From Hippasteria phrygiana (taxonomy: Eukaryota; Echinodermata; Asteroidea; Valvatida; Goniasteridae), in contig JAZGUH010000409.1 in the NCBI GenBank assembly GCA_037893225.1, positions 124,001-188,000 on the forward strand: a DNA stretch of 64,000 nt. Direction: 5' to 3'. Positions 21,701-30,700 of the stretch are shown here, in pieces. The notes beneath the pieces were generated by a model that was not told where the DNA came from, did not search any database, and saw only the letters and a program-made list of their open reading frames with translations. Position 1 is the stretch's first letter. Each line of letters opens with the position of its first letter. The position numbers and the translations under genes are program-made.

Positions 21701-24700
21701 TATTTCCACCGAGCAAGGCAAGTTGAACTGAAAAAACTGGGTTTGGCGATAAACAATTGTTGACTGCTGTGATGTGGGGTATGACATTTTTAACACCCTC
21801 GGGGATGCATACATGTAGCACCCTCGGCTTCGCCTCGGGTGCTATGTGTCCCTCGGGTGTTAACCCCTTGAGTACGGTTATCGTAGTGAGGTGTCGGGTG
21901 CCGGGGCGGCCTGTGCAGCCAAGCGAAACGGCCACAATGTGCTTGTGCAGTCAAGCATAACATACACAATAATCCAACTATGGACTGAAACTGCACAAAT
22001 AGCGGCAAATGGCGTCATCTGACCTGGTGCCACTGTTTTTTTTTACGCCATTTGGCATCATCCGTACGCAAGGGGGTTAAAAACATCATATCCCACATCA
22101 CAGCAGTCAACAATTGTTAAATGTGTCTCAAGTAATTTACAATTGCACATTGCCTATTGCAATCACTTCTTGTAGAGTGGTTATACTAAATTTCAACAGA
22201 CTTTGTAGTTTTTTTAGGTGGAACTTTGGTTGATCTTGGCTCCTGTTACGGAAATTCTGTAAAAGTAAAGTGCACCCTCACTTAACAAGTTTTCACATTG
22301 CTATATCTCCCTGGCGCATGGATACATATAGACCCATCCAGAAGAATACCCGTTACTATTAGAAAAAAAGAATCAATTCAACTGCTGAATAATTTTCAAA
22401 TTCTTAAATTAAAGTCTTTTTGCAGTGCTTACAATTTTTAACTGGCACTTTGGTCATTTAACAATTTTGATTCTTTATCAAACTTGCCATTGGCATGGAA
22501 ATTATATTCAAATTGTATGCATAAGAGTGACATCATATTGATGTCATTGTGTCACGTGACAGTAGTTATGGGTTAAGTACAAATGTTGTCTCAAAAATGA
22601 CATGAAATTATAAATATGCAAATGGCATAGACCATGCAATGAAATTTTATTCTCAACAGGAAAATGGAAAAGCCATGTGTTCTGTTCAAAAACAGACACA
22701 TAATGTCTAGTTTTTGTTTGTTTTAAGATTTTGTGCGTTATGCGTCGAGTTAGGTTTGATTTGATTGGACATTGTTTCACAAGCTGAATTCACCGTGATA
22801 TGTCAATTGCACGAATATCGGAGAATAACTTTCATAGAGTTGGACAGCCCACTCAGAAAGCATTGGAAGAGCTGTCTGGTGGTTTCATGGTAAAACCTTA
22901 CTCCGGAAATTTTTTTGGATTTACAATTTTTAAACCCTAACCTTCACAAATCCTCAAAAATCTTCTTTGCGAAATTGAGGAATTTGGAGGATTGAGGGTC
23001 TTTGGAAGTTGAAGCATCGGAGGAATTTGCAGGATTGAGGGCATAAGGGAAATTTTTCCTCTGGAGGAAAATGGAGGATCCAGGTCATCAGGCGCAATCT
23101 GATGCTGGTTGATTTCGGAGGATTGAGGTTATTTACTAGGTTGTTTACAAAAACCCCTAGAGGATTTTGGAGGATTCATGCAATGGTCCTCATAAGAGGA
23201 TTTTGGCGGATTCATGTTACAAGCAGCTTGAACACTTTGAAATCAGAGGATGTTGGAGGATTCAGGTTACTTGGAGGAAAAATGATGTTGGGAGTTAGGG
23301 TTAAGAATAATTGGGAACAAGTCAAACCATGTGAAGCAGCTCGATGTCACAGCTCATCTGCATCAGTGCGGAGAGGGCCCGGTATTTGGACATGTTGCCA
23401 ACTGGTTGTGATATCACCTACGATATGAGACAACAAATGCTGTTCTAAGATTGTAAGGTGGTAATGTTATCTTGTACTGCCACACTGATCTTGTTGTCTG
23501 TCAGTCAGGCAGTGGCAAACCAAACATCCTTCACAACATAAGAATGAAGTCAGGTGCGGTTTCAGACTGAACAGTTTTTGAGGGGTGCAACACTTCCAGT
23601 TTTTGACGATCCCAATTTCCGATTTTTTCTCTCTACTTTTTGCACAGGTGTGAGCTGACAACTGTGAGAAAATCTGGGTCAATACTCCATCTTTATCACC
23701 CCCAGCTAGAATTGGTTTCTAATGTAAAGTGAATGCCAGTGAATGCCAAGAGCATAAAGGCATCAAGCAGCAGATTGCCAGGCGGTTTGTTATCTTATTC
23801 CAACAAAAAATGAAATACCATTTTATAAAATTTCAGAAAAACTTACTTGATTGTTCCCATCGATAGATTTTAAGTTACAGTAAAATCGCGATAGCTCGAA
23901 GCTCAAGGGAATGGGCAAAATATTTGAGATATCCAGAATATTTTCAACAGTCCTATCATGTACACGTACATTGTACATATATGTACATGGATGGCTCCAA
24001 CGTAACTCGCTATGCCGGGCTATAGACACGTTATTTGAAACAATTTCCTGTATCACTTTTCCCATTAACCCTAACCCTCCTCAATCCTCCAAAAACCTCA
24101 TGGTGGTTTTGGAGGATTTTGGAGGATTGAGGATGAATGGTGATTGAAGCACCGGAGGATTTTGGAGGATTGAGGATGAATGGTGATTGAAGCACCGGAG
24201 GATTTTGGAGGATTGAGGATGAATGGTGATTGAAGCACAGGAGGATTTTGGAGGATTTTGGAGGGTTCCTAGCAATAAGGGCTTAGGGGGTTAGGGTTAA
24301 AAATAATCATTTTACTCAAATTTTATATTGTTCTTACCTAAAAGTATCGCTAAATATGACAATAAACCACCAAATGTAATTATCTAACTGTGTCTAGGAA
24401 GTCTTTATTCTGTGTCACGTCCGTCTGCATGCACTTGGGCGGTCACATGACTGATCATTATTCAACCGACAGGAGGCGCACTATTGTAAGTTTTCACGGA
24501 TCCGTACATTCACTTGTTTTTGGTTTTTCCTTTTTATCTTTTTCCCCTTTTCTTTAGCGCAAATTTTTCACCAGTGACTTACTGCTGAGAAATCTCAAAG
24601 AAATTACGCCTTGTTTAAAGATTTAGGCTTCGATTTCGGCGAGAGTCGCATCCTCAGAAATTGCTATGCGGTCACGTGGACACCGCACTGAGCTAGTGAT

Positions 24701-27700
24701 TGGGTTTTCTATTCGGTCACATGTCCACTGGGCTAAGCCAGCTTCTGCCTCTGATTGGACAGGCAGCTTGAAAGCCAGGCGCATGCGGCATCCTCACGTG
24801 CACACTGTCTACGTCTTGAAAAGACGAAGGCGTAAAAGACGAAGGCGTAAAAGACGAAGGCGTAAAAGACGAAGGCGTAAAAGACGAAGGCGTAAAAGAC
24901 GAAGGCGTAAAAGACGAAGGCGTAAAAGACGAAGGCGTAAAAGATTATGATTTGTGAGAAAAAGTTTCGCTGTGGCTTTTTTAACAGCGGTTTCTTTCAG
25001 ACTGGCTAGAAAAAAATTCGAGTTAACCCCTTGAGTACGGTTATTTACAGGAGGCGCCGGGGTGTTGCGTCTGCTTTTGCAGCCAAGCGAAAAGGACACA
25101 ATGTGCTTGTGCAGTCAAGCGTAACATACACAATAATCCAACAATGGATTGAAACTGCACAAATAGTGGCTGTAGGCATCATCCAGCCTGGTGGCACTGT
25201 TTTTTTTGCGCCATAGTATGTATCGTCCATACGCAAGGGGATAAACGGATTCACCGGTGCCGTCAATTCGAGTTACGGGAGTAATTACGTACACAATATC
25301 CTATTCTTTTGCCGGAAATGTAGTGTTGCTTCGAGATATGCGGAGATTCAAGTTATCTGAGTTTGACTTATTGCGATTTTACTGTACTTTATTAGAATTT
25401 GTTTTCATATTTGCTGCTCAATGGGGGTGTTCATTGGTCAGAATTGTCCTGTTGACAGTAGACACCATCAACCACAATCTAGAAACCAGGTACGTGGGGG
25501 ATGATTGATGACACAAAGCCAAGCCACCTGGAACTGATTGTGTACACAAAACAGATGGTGTTATTGTTCAGTGTCAAGTTTGCAGGGTTATAGCTTGGTT
25601 AGCCAAGACAAAGGGATTCTAACAGATTATTTGGCTTAAAATGAATTAAACTGTTGCAAACTGCTGACTGACTGAATGGACCTGAAATATACAAATCAAA
25701 AAATTAGCTGGCCCGACGTTTCGAACTTAAGCAAGTTCTTTCTCAAAGGCAAAATGACAGAGTACAAGAAACAAACATGTAGGGAACACACATGCATGAG
25801 GGGGTGGGTGGAGATACACAAAAGAGGGATGCAAAGGAGCCTGGCAGTGGGTGAACATCAAAGGGAGGGGAAAGGACAGCCAGGAAGAAAGGAACAAAGA
25901 GGTGTGGTACGGTAGGGTATTCCAGAGGTAACCGGTTCGAATCCCGCTCCTGCCAGTTTTCTTTGTTAACTTTGAAAAATACTATTTGGCTATGTTTGAC
26001 TTAGGAACTTGTGAAAGATGAAATTTTTGACTGCTCAATGTAGGACTAATTAAAAAACAAAATTGCAAACAAAAGTGACAGTAAACTACTGATCTTGTGG
26101 GTCGCAGGAGGGTTAACCCTAAACCTGCTAAATCCAACAAAACCCTACAGTGGTAAAAGCTGTTGTAATTTGTTTGATTTTTTAGCAGTCAACACAAACT
26201 ACATGGTGTGTTGAATTTTGTTGTATTGCAGCTAAATATACCTGTTGAATTTTAGCTGGGGTGAAAGCAGACTTCTCGAAAATTTGGCAGGGCTCATACA
26301 AACAAACAAACAAACAAACAAACAAACAAACAAACAAACAAACAAACAAACAAACAAACAAACAAATAAACAAACACCTGTTGTATTTGTTGGATCCAGC
26401 AGTGTAACTGCAAAATGTCTGGCCTGGTGTGTAGGTGGTACATACACTGCAGAATGTTTTTTTTCATATGGCCCTGCAAAATCCAACAAAACTTTTCCCA
26501 ACAAAACTGAAAAGAGAAGCCTGTTGAATCCAACAAAAACCAACAGCAAATTTTGTTGGATTCAGCAGGCTTCTCATTTCAGTTTTGTTGGAAATTGTTG
26601 GATGTATTGGAAATTGGTCAGATGCACTTCAAGTTATAAATGTGCACAGCAGAGTTGTAATCAAGTCATCACAAGTCACATCACATGTCCGGTCTCAAGA
26701 CAAGTCACAAGCTATTCAAACAAACTGTGGCAAAAGCATTCCTTTGTCACTGTTCACCCCCCCCCCCCCCCCCCCCCCCCTGTAGCCTGTGAGCTGACTT
26801 TTGATTGACTAGCGATTTGACTTGCAATTCGGTCGATTCACAAGTCAGCGGCAAGCCGGAAAAAAAACCAATTTCCCACTTTCGGGGTCGACATCGCATC
26901 TATCGCGTTGTATTAGATGGTGGACAGTACAGCAGTATGGATTTCGCGTGAATGAGTTAAAGCTATTTTTTGACTAATCGGGGAATACCTTGTGCGGGGA
27001 AAAAAGAGAGAGGAGTTGATAGATTTAGCGGAGAAGGGGTGTAAGAAGTACGGTCGATGCATTGGCGATACCCACTTCCGGTTTTGCGATGTCGACTTTT
27101 TCCTATGATGCACTGCGAAATTTAGCCTCTCCCCGGTTGCCGCTGGCGGGCGGCGCACCGAGTTGTGAATCGACCGAATTGACTTGATTACGACTCTAAT
27201 GCACAGCTTGATTTTAGTGTGTATCTCTCAGTTCAAGTATGTCGTGCGTGTCCCCATCTCGCCAATACATCGATAGATGGAATGGATAATGCTTTGATTT
27301 AACCACAGTACTCACATTGTAACATCCCTCTGACATGAGCACGTTGAACTGAACTCGGCCGTACTTGAAGGAGGACAGCCTCTCTAGCAGCTGGCTCGCA
27401 ATGATGTAGGCATGAGTCCTCTCATTATGGTGCGGTAGACTGCCAATGATTTTGATTTGTATATCTGAATTTAAAAGAAGTGGTCACAATTTGGTTTTTT
27501 GTTTGAAACCCTACCAATGGGTGGCTGTGGGGTGGTGTGGGGGAGGATGAATTCAATACAATCTAAAGCTGTGTTTGTAATGGAATTTTTGGGGGAAAAA
27601 CACATTTTCATTCCAGTGCATGCACTCCCACACGTGGTGGTTTTGTTTTAAGGTCTATAGGTAAATGAAATGAAGGTAATTAGTGTTTCCTACTTATTCT

Positions 27701-30700
27701 TAGAAATCATGTTTGATTTTCACTTGGTGTTACTGTAATTCTCCTTAATATATGTATCCTCCACCATGTAAAACCTAACATCATAATCAAGCCAATCTAT
27801 GGAACAGTTGATTAAACATTCCCCCCACCCCCCTTGAAAATTGAAACCCATTACAGTGGAACGCCGCTATACCGAACGCCGCTATACCGAACATTCGGCT
27901 ATACCAAACACCATCCTTGGCTCCCAAATTTTGTGTACAAAACTTACCGAACATTGTTGTTAAAACAAAAAAGGTAACGGATTAAAAATATGTACCGGGT
28001 ATTTGGGCCGTTTGTAATTCCCAAACGGCCGCAGCTTTATGTTGAAGAGTGACAGAGATGGCTATTATTTCCCCAACGAATAGAAGGGAAATGCCAACTG
28101 TTGCTTTAGAATTCGGTAAGCTTAGAAGGTATGAACATGTAATTACATAATTCAATGACCGGCACATGTTCAAAATCGTCCTTAATCCTAACCCTCCAGG
28201 GTATTTTGGCTAGAAACCCTGCCAGACGCATCAGATTGCATACTTTGTCACATTGACTTGTGTGCAGAGTGCAGCAAGGTCAAGCTGTCACCACAGATGC
28301 ACTGTGCTGCGTCTGGCAGGGTTAGGGTTAATGAACCGCCAGGGCGTGAGGGGTGACGTGCTGCCAAGATGAATGGACAGCGGTTTTGTGTCTCCGCGCA
28401 CGGGTGTGAGAAACGCTATTACACTGACAATGGTCAAAAGAGGGCGCCGCTAATGCGTGAAAACTGCAAAATTTGGGGAAATATGTAGTACAGTTGAATA
28501 AAACCTTCAAATACGAGGCAAGAAGAGGGCGCTATATAAAAGAACAGACGCCATGTCTAAAAATGGGCACACGGTGGCTGAAAATCGCTATACCGAACGA
28601 TTGCTATCCTGAACAAAATCTGTGGATCCCGCGATGTTCGTTATAGCGGCGTTCCACTGTAATTATAAATGGCTATGCAACTGAACATACCAGCTTCCCA
28701 GGGCACTGGTTCGATACCATCAAACACCTTGGCGATTCGGACGATGGGAGGTTGGACATCCTTGGAGCCATGGTAGTGCATGGCAAAGAAGTCAGCGTGC
28801 ATCACCCTGAGTCTCCTGCCTGCCTTAGAGGCTAGGACCCCCAAGCTGGGCAGGAAGGGCTTCTCTCTCTCCATAGCGATCACCTTCGGGGCGCCGGAGT
28901 TGAGCAGGTGTCTGGTGAGAATTCCTGGTCCTGAATGTAACCATTATCATTCAAAAGAAGAAAGCGTACAAGGTCATCACTTAAGTTCACAAGCACTGAT
29001 GCCTCAGGATAAAACATACTCTATTACAAGTACAAATGTAACCCTAACCCCCTAATGGTTCACCAGGACTACCCTGCTAAATCCAACAGTGACTCATATG
29101 AGTTTCCTGCTCAATCCAATGCAGTCTAACACAGTCCAACATGCCAAGTTGCTGAGTAGCTAAAAATAAAAAAATTACTAACAATGTACCCGCTAAATCC
29201 AACAGAATCCAACTGTCTCTTACTTTACTCTTGCCTGCTGAATCCAACAGGATGTAACACTATGAGTTAGTGTTAGTCCAACGGAAATATCAAATAGTTG
29301 GATCTTGTTGGATTCAGCAGGGTTAGGGTAAAACCCCAAACCCCCTTCAATGTCTTTCAAATGGCCTTGCTAAATCCAACAATTCCCAACAAAACTGAAA
29401 TGAGAAGCCTGCTAAATACACCACAATCCAACAGCATTTTGTTGGATTCTGCAGTGTACCACCTGCACACCAGCCTTGGCATTCTGCAGCTACCCTGTTG
29501 AATCCAACAAAATACAACAGGTGTTTGTTTGTATGAGCCCTGCCAAATCCAATGAAATCCAGCTGAAATTGTACTAGGTCTGCTTCCACACTGTTACACA
29601 TGATAAAATCCAACAGGTATATTTAGCTTCTACCCTGCTAAATATGATAAAATCCAACATACCATGTAGTTTGAAATCCAACAAATTACAACAGCTTTTT
29701 ACCATTGTTGGATTTTGTTGCATTTAGGATGGATAGGGTTAAAATTCAAATAAAGAATAAGTCACTGTAGCTATTTTGAGTCATCAGGTTAGGAATATTC
29801 ATCTGAGGCTCACAATAGGGACTATAGCCCTGCCTGCACTGGACTTCTTTGGTGCAGCTTACTCGGACGATGGGCACTTTCCCATTTTAAGCCCAGCACA
29901 GGATGTTTTCCAGCCAACACTGCCAGCTCTGTTACTTCTACCAGTCACGGTAAAAGTTTCCCCCGAGTGCCAACAGTGGTAACATTTTAATAGCCATTTT
30001 TCTTTTCTTCATCTACTCGGTAAAATCTTCCTCAAAGAACACGGCTTAAAAAGTTGATCTGTCGGTATTGACATATCGTTTATTATTATACAGGGTTTCC
30101 AATTAACTTTTTTTTTTACTGGCCGGCCGGACTTGTTAGTTGGACTTTTAACTAGTCCGCCAGCATTTTCACTGGTCCACTTTTTTTTCAAGTACTTTTC
30201 AATTATGAGGTGGTACAAAAAGCTCCATAAAAATTATACTTAAAATAAATGGAACAGCCTTAGCTGGCATAATTTTCTGCGCGCGTTCGTTTGGCTATGC
30301 ATGCACTATACAATGTACCATGGAGGATTTTAACTGGCCCGCCGGACTTTTTGGAAAGTGTTTTAACAAGTCCGCCACCGTTTTAACTGGCATTTGGCCA
30401 GCGGACCAGTGTTAACCCTAACCCTGCCAGACGCAGCACAGTGCATCTGTGGTGACAGCTTGACCTTGCTGCACTCTGCACACAAGTCAATGTGACAAAG
30501 TATGCAATCTGATGCGTCTGGCAGGGTTTCTAGCCAAAATACCCTGGAGGGTTAGGGTTAAGGGCGAACCCTGTTATAGATTACTCAAATGCATTAATCA
30601 TTCAGCAGAATGTTCAATAAACATACTATATTTTAAGAAAAAAAGAAAGTGTTTTAGTGACTGGCATAAAACTGACCCACTCCTGTAGATTTGCATCAAC

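Larger units (their letters stand above)
23878..25384. mobile_element. pogo/Tigger-type element with TA duplication, hosting three nested repeats
   Basis: CAGTAAAATCGC at the left and GCGATTTTACTG at the right are flanked on both sides by TA, as in Tc1/mariner-pogo elements. No transposase frame was found. It has been invaded by the TTAA element 24065-24300, a 15-bp minisatellite (24818-24948) and the piggyBac-like MITE 25023-25244. Confidence 0.75.

Noticed and set aside
24666..24950. Arginine/lysine-rich 94-residue frame
   Set aside because: The basic tail is the 15-bp minisatellite, and the part before it lies in non-coding pogo element sequence.
26182..26549. Frames rich in CLFV repeats
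   Set aside because: Translation of (CAAA)n on the opposite strand.
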